Source: Allolobophora icterica
Lineage: Eukaryota; Annelida; Clitellata; Crassiclitellata; Lumbricidae
Direction of reading: 5' to 3'
Assembly (NCBI GenBank): GCA_963556255.1
Contig: OY744606.1
Location: 69,143,935 to 69,207,934 of the forward strand
Length of the DNA stretch: 64,000 nt
Under the pieces are notes generated by a model. It worked only from the letters and a program-made list of their open reading frames with translations, made no database searches and was not told the DNA's origin. Within the stretch, counting starts at the first letter, position 1. Each line of letters opens with the position of its first letter. Made by a program: the position numbers and the translations under genes. Shown here piece by piece: positions 50,237 through 62,040 of the stretch.

Positions 50237-51020
50237 CCTGACAAAATGTCATCAGACAAAATGTCACGGACAGAATGTCATAAAGACAAAATGTCATCAG
50301 ACAAAATGTCACGGAGAAAATGGCATGGACAAAATGGCACGGGCAGAATGTCCATATGACAAAATGGCACGGACCAAATATATTCGAATCTTCAAAAATT
50401 ATAGAAATTATGCAAACGACAAAACCCCATAGACATCAAGGAATACGAAAATTGTAATAGAATAAATTATAACAGAATCAAGATTTTTTCTCTTAATACG
50501 AAGCGTCTCCTCGCTCTAGCCTTTGTCCCACCTGATGATGTTGTCAACGTGGTTGGATTTGCCCGTCCAGCTGCAACCAAACTTGTACGTAAGCTACAGC
50601 AGGAACAGCACAGCACGGAAATCCTGAGTCGATTCAGCCAAGCATAAAGAAGACATATGTGAGGACCAGCGAAGCTCTCCACGCTACTGTGACTGACTGT
50701 TGTAATAGAGACCCAATTGCTTACTTGGGAGACATTGCCAGAGTTCAAAATATTAATGTTGTCTGACCATTTTGTACGTGAGCATTTTGTCGGAGCATTT
50801 AACTTAATTCACATTAAAAACAAAGAAATGTAAATATAGTTCCTTTTCAATTTTTTATGTTATAACGCGAACACACAAAATTCCTGTGCCATTTTGTTAT
50901 ATGGACATTCTGTTCGTGCCATTTTGTCCATGACACTTCGTCTGATGACATTTTGTCTTTATGACATTTTGTCTATGCCATTTTGTCCTTGACATTTTGT
51001 CCGATGACATTTTGTCATGG
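50237..51020. mobile_element. Foldback-like element with about 135-bp terminal repeats of TGACAAAATGTCA units
   Basis: Sequence 50237-50372 is the imperfect reverse complement of 50885-51020. Each arm consists of 12-14 bp units related to TGACAAAATGTCA, GACAAAATGGCA and CAGAATGTCC, in the same order. The core (50373-50884) has a short plus-strand open stretch (PDDVVNVVGFARPAATKLVR) of unknown origin. The target duplication was not identified. Confidence 0.75.
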
Positions 51021-51253
51021 AACCGAGGCAGGACATGGTGCAGGACGTGGCCGTTCTCCGTCAGAACAGCCCCAAAGAGGCGAGTGTCGGCGTTATCACA
51101 GACTTGTTCAAACGTTGGGGTGTCTTCGCGGGGAGGTAACGAAGGCGCATCAGTCGACGCATCATCGCCTGAAGTCGAGTCCTAGCTTTCGTCACGACGA
51201 AGCCTCAACAGGCGGGGGAGGCATAGAGTAACCTAGCCAAGGTGGTGGCTAGT

Positions 51254-51657
51254 TCAATGTCGTGGAGCTGAGGGCCTGTAAGAACATGTACGACAAGAAT
51301 ACGTAGGGTGTGGAAGGACTGACGTGCCTGACAACATAATTATGCGGTCGATATGAGAATCGAAAATAAAAGAGCCTCGTAAAGTAACTCCCAATATTGC
51401 CAAATCGAGGACCCTGGATAGGTCAGGTACGGTGCTGTGTATGATAGCTTGTCTCATTCTGGGCCGATGTAGGTTCCATGACATTTAAAGTCGCATATGG
51501 TAGCCCATCGGCAGACGTTGTCCAGGTCTACCCCCACCGTGCCACAATTCGATGATGGGATAAGTACAAGTGCGCCGCCAAGCTTAAAAAAATTGGACGC
51601 ACACCCCTCCCGTCTCCTCCCATATGCACCCGTACCCTGTCTGCCACTCGTAGTCAT
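51254..51657 (-). pseudogene. Decayed LINE fragment related to 6063-7506
   Basis: Minus-strand pieces such as GVDLDNVCRWATICDFK and LDLAILGVTLRGSFIFDSHI match the RT-to-thumb region (compare MTVLGVTLRGDLRATSHVER at about 6270). Several shifts and stops are present. Confidence 0.5.
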
Positions 51658-52330
51658 ACACTGAAAATGACTCAGAGTGACTCATAAAAGTACAGTATAA
51701 CACATGCATATGATATCATATAAATATTATTTATACACACTGTATGGTAAACCAAATTACACAGTGAAATTGTCAAAAATATTAATGCGATGCCTGATCC
51801 TTTTGTGGATTTGATCTTTTTGGGTGGACGCACGTGCGTCCAGTGCGTCACGCTGCCGGCGCCCCTGGATAAGTAAGTACATGTAGCTGTCGTCGACATA
51901 TTTTATGAAATTATTGCTGAGTTCAATTGGTCTGAGTTTAGATATTATGACAAAAAAAATATACTGGGCCCTGCCTGATCACGGAATTTGGTACAAAGCA
52001 GCCAGTTATTCAGAAGAGCAATTATCCAATTATAAATACAATCCGGTATAGTAAGCTCTGCAAGTGGCGAGGTTGGCATGACTGACTGCATCAAAGGCTA
52101 ATGAGACTAAGCTGAATATTGGTGCATTTTTGTGTGATAAACTGTTCAGTGTTCACGCATTAAAAATAGCCTGGCAGATAATGCATTTTTAAGAAAATAA
52201 AAATAAAGGTCTTAAATTAAACTAACGCATACGATTAGGGAAGGTCGCCTACAAACACACACCTCAAGTGCATTAGACAACAGTGCAGTAGAATAACAAA
52301 CTCAACGGATATGTAATACATAGTACATGT

Positions 52331-52505
52331 AATGGGAGGGGGATAGAGTAGTGGTAACATTCACGACCAGGAGAGCAGAAGGTATGCGGATCGACTCCCG
52401 TAACCCTCTCTAGGGCGGTGCCCTGCTGTTAGTTGATTGTGAGGCGCCCTTGTAACGGCATGGCTGTGTTACGGCGCCATATAAATTGTCATTGTTATTA
52501 TAATT
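52331..52505 (+). mobile_element. tRNA-derived SINE, third family, copy 2
   Basis: GGGAGGGGGATAGAGTAGTG with a degenerate B box (GGATCGACTCCC) and a body that ends in CGCCATATAAATTGTCATTG, then TTATTA. It is more diverged than the copies at 47063 and 61459. Confidence 0.7.
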
Positions 52506-53098
52506 GTGTGATAAGTAGAGGAGCCTGAGACAGATTACGGAGAGTGGGCGGCGGACTTGTTATTATGATGGGATGGCGACTCGATTTTTGAAAGATTTGA
52601 TAAGAGCTGTGGTGAACGGTTTTGCAAGATTTTAAATGTTTACAGGAGAGTTGAGCTGTTAGAGGCATTATACCGTATGCTAATCGTAAAAATCTTGTCC
52701 ATAATGGGCAATGGTGTAGGGAAATCACTACTTTGATCAATGCATCAAATTTGTAATTTTCTATCCGTTTAAAACACATTCTACACTGCACTAAATCCTT
52801 GAAGCGATTTCCCAAAAAAACTCAATTGTTTTCTTAGTATCCATTGGCGACGTTGACTTTTCTCACTTCTGCACCGTCTTATGAAACATCTTATTTAAAA
52901 TCCAAAATGAAACATTTAATTTGAAACCCAAAAATAAACTCCTCCAACTACATATTCATTTGTTCATTCATTACGAGAATTTATATAGCGCCCCTTCAAG
53001 GTATCCTACTGAGGAGCGCTCCCGATCCAGCTCCGGCAGAAAATGACCGTCTTAATATTGCAATTAAACGTATCAGAAGAAACCCTGGGCAACATGTT
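52506..53098. other. Intergenic region with LINE 3'-end remnant
   Basis: Sequence 52970-53035 (GAGAATTTATATAGCGCCCC ... GAGGAGCGCTCCCGATCCAG) matches the 3' end of the LINE at 17230-17280. Nothing else was recognised. Confidence 0.5.
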
Positions 53099-53296
53099 CT
53101 AAACTGCACGCCGAATAATTGACAACTCCTCACACTTTTATTTCGGGTCGTATCGCAATTATGATTACCGATCCGCACCGAACCGTGCTATAGGAGGAGT
53201 GGGGTGAACATAGTGCTAAGTTATGCATTATGTAGCAGGGGTCCTTATCCGGTTGCGGTGCCCTGGGAGGAGCTCGAGCCGGCGAGGCAGAATTTC

Positions 53297-53435
53297 CTTT
53301 GAGTATGCCCCAACTTTGAAACAGGCAACTTCTGCATGTACGAGGACAACGCGGTCGATCGCTTCAGGTACTGGACCGAAGTCTACCCGGGACTCTTTAA
53401 GTTTCCTCCTAACCATAACAGAATTTTTATGACTT
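53297..53435 (+). pseudogene. MAM-domain-like exon remnant
   Basis: The plus-strand frame VCPNFETGNFCMYEDNAVDR continues FRYWTEVYPGLFKFPPNHN. NFETGNFCMY matches the start of a MAM domain (C-x-F-E-x-G-x-F/L-C). It is on the strand opposite to the astacin genes, has no visible partner exons, and its counterpart in copy A (2590-2700) is frame-broken. It may be a relic of an older gene carried along by the duplication. Confidence 0.5.
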
Positions 53436-54008
53436 TTTAAGTCATATGTATGCTCTCACAATATATTTATTTGTTTTGTCAGTGCCTTCAATTTTTGGAT
53501 GTCGTTAGTAGAAACGTTAGTAGACATTTCACTATAGCTACACAATACGCTATACTATTGTAAAACCTTTAGAAAGAAACTCCTCAGTAATTTAAAAATG
53601 GTAAATTGTTTTCCGTTAAAAGAGGGGAATCACTCGAGTTAAGGCTTGGGGAAGAGAATTATTAAGGCAAAAAAAATTGGAAATGATTTCTCAAACGTTG
53701 AGGGAAGGCATTTTTAACCAAATGGGCTATACTAGTAAAGGTGTACGTGTCATGGGAAGTAATCAATGACTCATTGATCAAAAATTGTAGACAAGTCTTT
53801 ACATTTTGTCGTTAGAAAACATTTATTTACCGAAACACGGGATATATGATAGAAATTTTAATCGAACTAATTAAGCGCTTTGAAATGAAGCAATCTAAAA
53901 ACAACTGCTAAACTGCTATTACCCCTTATCAACAATAAGGATCTGGACCCGGACAGTAACTATTATCCAGAAACTGAGTATGATTCGAACTACTATGGTC
54001 CCTCTGAA

Positions 54009-54811
54009 ATGTCTCACAAAATTGGTAATACCAGTCATACCCTCCAGATTCTTCATATAAACTGTAGAAGCATAACTTCGAAACTTAATGATCTACAACT
54101 TCTTGTAAGCTTGTTACCGGTCACGGTCCTGGCTGTGACTGAAACCTGGCTTAATGACACAACGGCGGAAGCAATCAATATTCCAGGATATACCTTCATA
54201 TATAAGAATAGAGATGATGAAAGAGGGGGAGTTGGTTTCTTCATTAGGGAAGAGGTTGGATTTCACATAGTTGAACTACCAGGCGGATCAACTCCAAGCT
54301 CCTACGAAGGCATGTTTATAAGTGTTTCATGTCACAAGTGTGCGGATGTGATAGTCGGTGTGATTTACAGAGCACCAGCATCATGCCCGAATATATTTAC
54401 TATTGAGATTGATGTCCTCTTGACTACCCTGTCAGTAGCAAAAGGTACTAACAAAAAACTTTCATAACTTCGGATTTTAACATTGATCTACTAGCCTCTC
54501 AAGCCCATCAGCCAACCAACGACTTCATTGATTGCATGTTCACACATCACTATCTACCACTGATCCTAAGGCCTATTAGAATAACAGTTTCATCGGCAAC
54601 CCTTATAGACAATATCTTCACGAACTCTAGAGACTGTGTAACAGCTTCTGCTATACTTATTTCTGATATATCGGATCACTTGCCAGTAATAACATATATT
54701 GACATTACACCGAATAAACGAATGAATGAGGGGGGAACAAAAATGATAAGAACTATGTCAAATGATGCTATCTCCCACCTAAAAAATTCATTGCTAGATG
54801 TAAATTGGTAA
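54009..54811 (+). pseudogene. LINE apurinic-type endonuclease domain, frame-shifted
   Basis: HINCRSITSKLNDLQLLVSL, then VTETWLNDTTAEAINIPGYT and RGGVGFFIREEV form the N-terminal half of an APE-type endonuclease that nicks target DNA. A shift near 54460 is followed in another frame by TLIDNIFTNS and ISDHLPVITYIDI, the C-terminal half. A stop occurs at 54811. Confidence 0.85.
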
Positions 54812-55126
54812 CCGGTATTGGACTTGTGTAAGGATGAGAAGCCCAACCAGTCCTACAACTTGTTTGCGGAAATATTCTTGAATGAATATAATATTGCTTT
54901 CCCCTTGAGACCTCAAAACCTATCAAAAAAGAATACATTTCATCAACCATGGATGACCCAAGGCTTGTTGAGAGCAACTAAAAAAAAGGAAAAATAATAT
55001 AAAAAATTTATTAAGAAGCCCACCGCCCAGAATAAAGCAAAGTTTACTTGCTATAGGAATAAATATAAGGCAACAAGAATAAAAGCCGAACAACTCTACT
55101 ATACTAATGAGTTCATAAAGTGTAGC

Positions 55127-56883
55127 ATGGATATTAACAAAACTTGGCAAATAATTAGACACATAGTAAAGACTAGCAATAGAGACACATTGATAAAACA
55201 ATTAAACATTGATGGTAATTTAACAAATGATCCTGTGATAATGGCCGAAAAGTTTAATTCATACTTTACTGGATTAGCGCAAAAATTATCGGATAAAATC
55301 CCCACAACAGGGAAAAGGTTTAGTGAGTTCTTGCCTCCGTCTTCCCTAAGCTCTTTTGCTCTTCTGCCTACTACTCCACAGGAATTAATCTCTATCAATA
55401 AAACTCTGAAAATTACGCATAGCTCAGGATTTGATAACATTGATCCTTGTATAACAACTCAAGTTATAGAATCACTAGCTCCTACTTTAGCAGAATTAAT
55501 TAACTGCTCTCTAAGAAATGGGGATGTACCTGCAGAAATAAAAATAGTAAGAGTTCTGCCAATCTATAAACAAGGAACGAAAAGTGACATATCTAACTAT
55601 AGACCGATTTCAATATTACCCTTCTTCTCCAAACTATATGAGAGAGTGATGTATGATCGTCTCTACTCTTATGTAAAACAGAAGAGCATTCTATATCCTC
55701 TCCAACATGGATTCCAGCCGGCTCATTCAACAACAATGTCTTTACTAGATATACAGGATAAAATTTATAAAGCTATGGATGATAATGAATACTCCTTAGG
55801 GATCTTCCTAGACCTTGCTAAGGCCTTTGACACGGTCGATCACAATATTCTTCTGGTTAAATTGGAACACTATGGAATAAGAGGTAAATCCTTGCTATGG
55901 TTTAAAAGCTACTTGCATGGTCGTCAGCAACAAGTTTCGTGCAATGGAACCTTATCTCAATTCTTGTCCATTAAATATGGTGTACCTCAAGGCTCTATAC
56001 TTGGTCCTCTTCTATTCTTAATCTTCATCAATGATCTTCCGAACTCGTCGACCTTATTACAGATGACACAAATGTCTTCCTGTCTCATTCTTCGTATGAC
56101 CAGTTGTTCAAAATAGCAAATGAGGAATTAAAATCCACAAATGATTGGTTTAAAGCTAATAAGCTGTCTTTAAATGTTTCTAAGACCAGTTTTATACTGT
56201 TCAGGTCCAGTAAAAAACAAGTGACCCCTAATGTAAATGAAATTGTTATCGATGGTACAGTCATTCCCCAAGTTGCCACTTCTAAATTTCTTGGAATCCA
56301 CATAGATCAGCATCTGAAATGGAAAACACTCATTGAAGAAATTAATAAAAAAAATTCCAAAAACATTGGCATAATTAAACGTATTTCCTACATACTTCCA
56401 CTACACATACTGTCTACCTTATATTACACACTTATATATCCTTACTTAACATACGGCAATGTCATCTGGACCTCCACGTACGACACGCACTTAAATGTAC
56501 TAAAATTAGCACAGAAAAAAGCCATAAGGGTTATAACTAAATCTCCTATTAACGCACATACTCGTCCGTTATTCTCTCAACTGTCATTATTAACGATTAC
56601 TCAAATCAGATTTATGCAGACCTGTGAATTTATGTTTAAGTATCATAATAATCTATTGCCTCCCTCCTTCACTTCCTTCTTCTGTCCTTCTCAGCGCAAT
56701 ACTATTACAAGAAGAAATGAGGATTACAGATGTATTTATGCCAGAACGAATACTCGGAAATTCTCTATAAGGTATCAGGGCCCTCTGCTATGGAATAGCT
56801 TGCCTCAGCTCATCCGCCCCCTTCCCTGCTTCATGCAATTTAAACATCTATTGCGTGCACACACACGGGAGCACGTGTTGTAG
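55127..56883 (+). pseudogene. LINE reverse transcriptase, frame-shifted at motif C
   Basis: The first part (55127-56070) has ISNYRPISILPFFSKLYERV, the A motif FLDLAKAFDTVDHN and the B motif GVPQGSILGPLLFLIFINDL. The YADD catalytic motif near 56060 is broken by a small deletion, and the thumb resumes in another frame from 56104 (ANKLSLNVSKTSFILFRSSK ... FLGIHIDQHLKWK). It ends RAHTREHVL at 56883. The copy cannot be active. Confidence 0.92.
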
Positions 56884-58409
56884 CCTATAGTTAAGTAACA
56901 TTTCATATTTATACCTAAAGGTTAGTGATAGATTAGCGGACGTTCCCATATCGTATTTGGAATAATTGTTTAACCGTCAACTATTACTTGCAAATACATA
57001 TAGGTACCCTTTCAGCGGGATTATTCCCTTCTGGGTGCTTGTTGTTCCCGACAAATCTCGAGCCCACAGGTGCATGCTGCCCTTGTATTAAATGTTGTAT
57101 AGATAATAAATTATGTTCTCTTTACATAGTCAGTTCAACTAGCTTCAGCTTGGTTACTTCTTTGTGTGTACGGCGTGTACTATTGCGTGGATGCATAATC
57201 ATGATGTTGTCGTTGTTATTATTGGGAACAATAAACTTATGTTATGTTATGTTATAAATTCTACAACATAATGTAAAGCGCTTTGCAGACAACAGCCATC
57301 TAACATGCATAATTTACTTATGATGAAAGGAAAACCACTAAAACCATAAACTAAAATACCATAAACATAATTATTAAACTTTTCTGCAACAAAAACTATG
57401 AAGAATATGCTTTGGAAAAATTGAAAGCAGTTCACGTGCTGTCAGGTGACAGTATCATACTTGCAATTCAATCTTGAAGCTTTATCTCTGAATATAACTA
57501 AAGCAGCGAGTGACTTTAAAATTGTCAACGAACAAAACAAAGACCTAAAACTAATAGTACGTAATTTTAATAATCATTACACCGTGGATTGTGAGCCAAC
57601 CGTTCACTCGAATAAAATGTAAGTATAAGAAATGTTGCATTAGTGACTTTAATCGAACTAATTAAGCGCTTTGAAATGAATAAAACAAGAATTTTAGTAA
57701 GCAGATCAATAAGTATGAGCTAGCTATATTACGAGAAAGTGAAAGAATTCTACATGTAGATATTAAAAAATTAATAGTTGGCATTGGAATTGTAGAATGA
57801 CGGTTTGTAATCATAGTAAAATGAACGGTGTTAGGTTCAAGAGTAAATAGGCCTAAAGGCGATTTAAACATGAAAGTTAGGAATCCAAACGGTAATGAAC
57901 AATGAACACATTGTTCAATCTATTTTTGAATGCATAAACCTGTGACTAGTATGGAATTCGAGGCTTATGTAGTGTCAACTACATAATAATAATGTATACA
58001 CTAGCCATTCAATCGAAAACGATACTTTGACACGTATGTATTTGTGTACGTACGTGCGTAAGTGTGCATGTATGTATGTAATACTATGTATGTATGTATG
58101 TATATATATGTATATATTTATGAATGTATGTATCAAGCGATTTTTAGTTCCTCACAACAGCGCTGCACATAGATTATAATATATCATATAGCATCTTTTA
58201 GAGAAAGGATAGCGACGGTTTATTTAAAAGGCGTCACATAGAAGTCCTGAAAGTACATGCATGCATACGCGCGTGAGCACATGTAGTAAGACCGATGTTT
58301 AAATTACTCAGCCACCACAGACATCAGACCCTATGCACAGTTACTCCAACGTCAACTTTGAAAACAACGAAAACAATAATACATCGCAGTACTTTATGTT
58401 ATCTTCGTG

Positions 58410-58885
58410 GTCGGTGTTGAAGTTGTAGTAGCAGTGCTGCAGTAGTAGTTAATATCGTCGATGCAGTCGACGTTGAAGTTGTAGTAGTTGAAGTAGCAGT
58501 GGTACAGTTGGTGTAGTCGTGGTAGTAGTGTTGAAGTTGTAGTAATTGAAGTAGCAGTTGTAGTTGGTGTAGTCGTCGTTGTAAGTGTTGAAGTAATAGC
58601 AACCGAGTAGCAGTGATAGTTGGTGTAGTCGTCGTGGTAGATGTTGAAGTTGTAGTGGTAGTTAGTGTCGTCGATGTGGTCGATGTTGAAGTTGTAGTAG
58701 TTGAAGTAGCAGTGACATAGTTGGTGTAGTCTTCGTGGTCAGTGTCGAAGCCTTATGTGTTGAAGTAGGAGGAGTAGTTGATGTAGTTGTCGTGGTCGGT
58801 GTTGAAGCGGTTGTAGTTGAAGTAGCAGCAGCAGTAGTCATTACAGCAGGGGAAGTTTTAGCTGAAGTGCCTCTGGTGTCGACTG
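58410..58885 (-). CDS. Astacin gene 3, Thr/Ser-rich tail exon
   Basis: The counterpart of 4200-4640, with the same CCAG acceptor-like site and the minus-strand start DTRGTSAKTSPAVMTTAAAT, followed by Thr/Ser-rich repeats. The frame drifts after about 58700 as in gene 2. This suggests either a true exon end or repeat-driven instability in both. Confidence 0.45.
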
Positions 58886-59448
58886 GTTCAAATGCAAAAG
58901 GTAAACATAGGTAACTGCTTCTGAAGAGAAAATCACTGTACAGTGCATGCGGCGTATTGAAATATCTATTTACCGATACGCCCTACAAACGTAATGTATG
59001 TACGATTTGAGATATGAAATCATCGCCTTCTGCCAAGTGTAGTCAAACAATGATCAGTGTTTTAAAAGATGCCGTTTAAAAGCTAGTAAGCATACATGTA
59101 GGCTATATTTTTGGTGTGTTGTCGTTAACAATTTCCCATCATTGATGATTTTCTAAACTTAGTTTGGTATGTCCAAAGTTTAAGCTACCGTACTTAAGCC
59201 AGAGATTTTATGGTTTAAGAAGACATAGAATCTAATAAAACACCTGCCATGTAAAAGCCTCATAGATAGGAAGTCCATGCTTAATAGCAGAAAGCTGTTT
59301 CAAACTTCAGCTTCAAAGGGCTATGAGAGTATTTTGGCAACCACGATTTCATTTTCCCACAGTATTATAGAAATAACGATCTGTTGGTCGAATAAAACAA
59401 CCTTTAGGCATATTATTCGAGGAGTTGAATGAGACAGACGATACTTAC

Positions 59449-59576
59449 TCGGCTTAACAATTGCTTTGAAGCCACGCCGAAAAGAAGGACTCTTGCTAAA
59501 GTTGCTTTGGAAGATGACCATCATCTCATTCGACTCACTAACTATGGTAACATCAGGACGACGGCTGCAACAAAAT
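59449..59576 (-). CDS. Astacin gene 3, CUB domain C-terminal-half exon
   Basis: The exon encodes DVTIVSESNEMMVIFQSNFS and RRGFKAIVKP with conserved splice sites (acceptor TTTTTGTACAG, donor GTAAGT at 59448-59443). It is three bases longer than the gene 2 exon because of an in-frame change after QSNF, so the reading frame has been kept during divergence. Confidence 0.78.
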
Positions 59577-60409
59577 CTGTACAAAAACAAAACAACCAGG
59601 GAGAATTCTGATTCAAGGCTTTGGATTCCCTTCACACAGAAGTTCCCAGTAATTATATGCCTTGTCAGCTACAGGTTTAATGTTGAGCATGTCTAAAATT
59701 CGGAATCATCTGTTTCACCAATCATAGACTGGATTTGATGTGGGTTTCTCTTCTGATTTCTTTTACCACGGTTTCATATAGAGTCCTTTTAATGAACCGA
59801 GATATGCGGCCGATTATTTATTTCATTTATTAAGACAGTTTTAAAGCGCCATTACTTGAAATTATATGCAAGAGTCTGTTCTTACCTCCCGCCTTCAAGC
59901 CCCAGGTCTCTTTTGTACTTGACTTCAACCCAATGGAGGCAAATATTCCAGCAGTGAATTTGAAATTTTCCCTCAAACGTCAACTGCAGTTTGTACTGTT
60001 CTGGTGCCTGTTAGGAAACACGTGCAATGTTTTAACAGGTATGCCTAAGCCTATTTTATCAAAGCTTCAGAACTCAAAAAAATAACGTTGGCATTAATTT
60101 TGTTCTTCGGCTACTTCTATCGAGAGTGGCGAGGATATCTGCACAAGCACCTCTTTTCTTCGGCGTGGATTTGAAGCAATTGTTAGGATGAGTAAGTTAT
60201 ATAATAATTCGTCTACAATGACTTCTGAACCTTTCAATCGAGGACGCTCAATGGTTAGAATTAATTGACTGGAAGGTCTTCATTTTTCTATGACCGTCAT
60301 TCAAAGCGTCCCAGGGTTTGATTTTTCTTCCCTTCGTGTATCATTTCTAGTATCCATTTCTGGTCAGCGCTCATGAATAAACTATTGCCCATACTTGCAT
60401 TTCATGCAT

Positions 60410-60470
60410 ATATATATATATATATATATAAACAAACAAACAAACAAACATACATACATACATACATATA
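60410..60470. repeat. Compound microsatellite (TA)n-(AAAC)n-(ATAC)n
   Basis: Short consecutive runs at the position matching the CATA array in copy A. Confidence 0.9.
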
Positions 60471-60685
60471 CAGATGTGATGTATTCAAATTCGTAAGTTC
60501 TAGTGTTTCCAATCGAACTTCTGGATATCACAACTAAAGTAAACAGAAACAGAATGTGATGATCACTTTATTATTGTTGCTAACTAATGCAGTACTAATG
60601 CTAAAAGCTGTATTGTGTCGTTGAAAACAATCTTATTAGGTTAAACTCTAGTTCAAATGAAAGAGTCAGTTTATAGTCAGTATAC

Positions 60686-60798
60686 CTTAAACCACCAACT
60701 GCATGCCTGGTGTGCAGAGTAACCTTCGTCGTCGTAACCTGGAGATGTGATGACCTGCTCTGTTCCAGGTTCTACGGTCAATTCACCTCCACAGGTTG
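60686..60798 (-). CDS. Astacin gene 3, CUB domain N-terminal-half exon
   Basis: Encodes TCGGELTVEPGTEQVITSPG and ends CSWWFK, with acceptor TCCAG and donor GTATAC. It matches 10143-10255 in length and phase. The EGF exon lies 1.1 kb upstream at 61891-62022, so in this gene EGF and CUB are close, as they would have been in gene 2 before the transposon insertion. Confidence 0.85.
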
Positions 60799-61098
60799 CT
60801 GGAGAAAATTGACAATCATGCCATAAAATTGCTTCACAAAACGACTCTTAAAATGAGAAGGTTTTGTTCTTAAACTGTAGTCGGCACAAAAACATATCTC
60901 GCAAATTTACTCGGACAACAGAAATAAAGGCAGGCCAAAACTATTCGCTGGATAAAGTGGATAGATAACACAAATGAGGATATAACATCACTTGGACTAA
61001 CACTCAGAGGGCAGTGGACAATAGACATGACAAATGACTGAGGACAATGGAGATAACTTCTTCGTACCCATAGCCGCCAAACGGCTGGCGTCAGGAAC

Positions 61099-61203
<105 letters not shown>

Positions 61204-61458
61204 TCACTAACAACATCCACTTAACACAAACATAGGTGAAGGTGTTTGGCGAGTCCGAGAAGACATTATCGTCATCAGATATTTGTACAATTGTACGTGT
61301 ACTTGTAGGATGTCGATGGGACACTTGTGACCCGGAAATAGGTTCCCAAACTATTTCTGAACGGAAATCTCTGTATTTCATACACCTTGAGTCAATCAGT
61401 TGTAAACTTTCGGATTCACAGACAAGCGGAACCTCATTTCCTATTCTTTAATAGGTCA

Positions 61459-61635
61459 TGCTGGGGGAGGGGGAATAGAGTAATGGTACCACTCATGGCC
61501 AGGAGATCATTAAATCACGGTTCGATACCAATAGCCCCTTCTAGGCGGCGCCTTGCATAGCTGCCAAAGATCTTGATTGCACTGTCATGTTTCAATATAA
61601 TCCTACTGCGCACTTGTCAGTTTGAATTAATAAAG

Positions 61636-61640
<5 letters not shown>
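61459..61640 (+). mobile_element. tRNA-derived SINE, third family, copy 3
   Basis: GGGGGAATAGAGTAATGGTA (A box), B box GGTTCGATACC, a body with GGCGCCTTGCATAGCTGCC and a long ATT tail. It is closest to copy 1. Confidence 0.82.
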
Positions 61641-61849
<209 letters not shown>

Positions 61850-61890
61850 GTGACTTCCTGCGAATGCAAGTACTTAGTCGATCAATTTAC

Positions 61891-62022
61891 CATGTTCTGC
61901 TGGTGCAACTTGATCACAGTATTGTCCCGAGAATCCATCTGGACAAATGCAGGTGGAACAGTTGTTCGGATTTTGGTAACCACCTCTTTGGCACGGCTGG
62001 CTAAGTGGAATTGGACAAGAAC
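61891..62022 (-). CDS. Astacin gene 3, EGF-like domain exon
   Basis: Encodes PLSQPCQRGGYQNPNNCSTC and ICPDGFSGQYCDQVAP, with acceptor GGTACAG (62029-62023) and donor GTAAAT (61890-61885). It is the same length as the gene 2 exon. The protease exons of gene 3 should lie beyond the right edge or have diverged beyond recognition. Confidence 0.85.
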
Positions 62023-62040
62023 CTGTACCAAACCCATAAC

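Larger units (their letters stand above)
53921..57254 (+). mobile_element. 5'-truncated CR1/Jockey-like LINE with (TTATG)n tail
   Basis: Copy A reads from its ACAGCTATTA (about 3180) straight into TAGATTCTATGACATAATA, while copy B carries 3.3 kb between the same points. The insert starts within ORF2 and ends in AATAAACTTATG and TTATG repeats. It carries endonuclease and RT modules in the right order. Confidence 0.9.
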
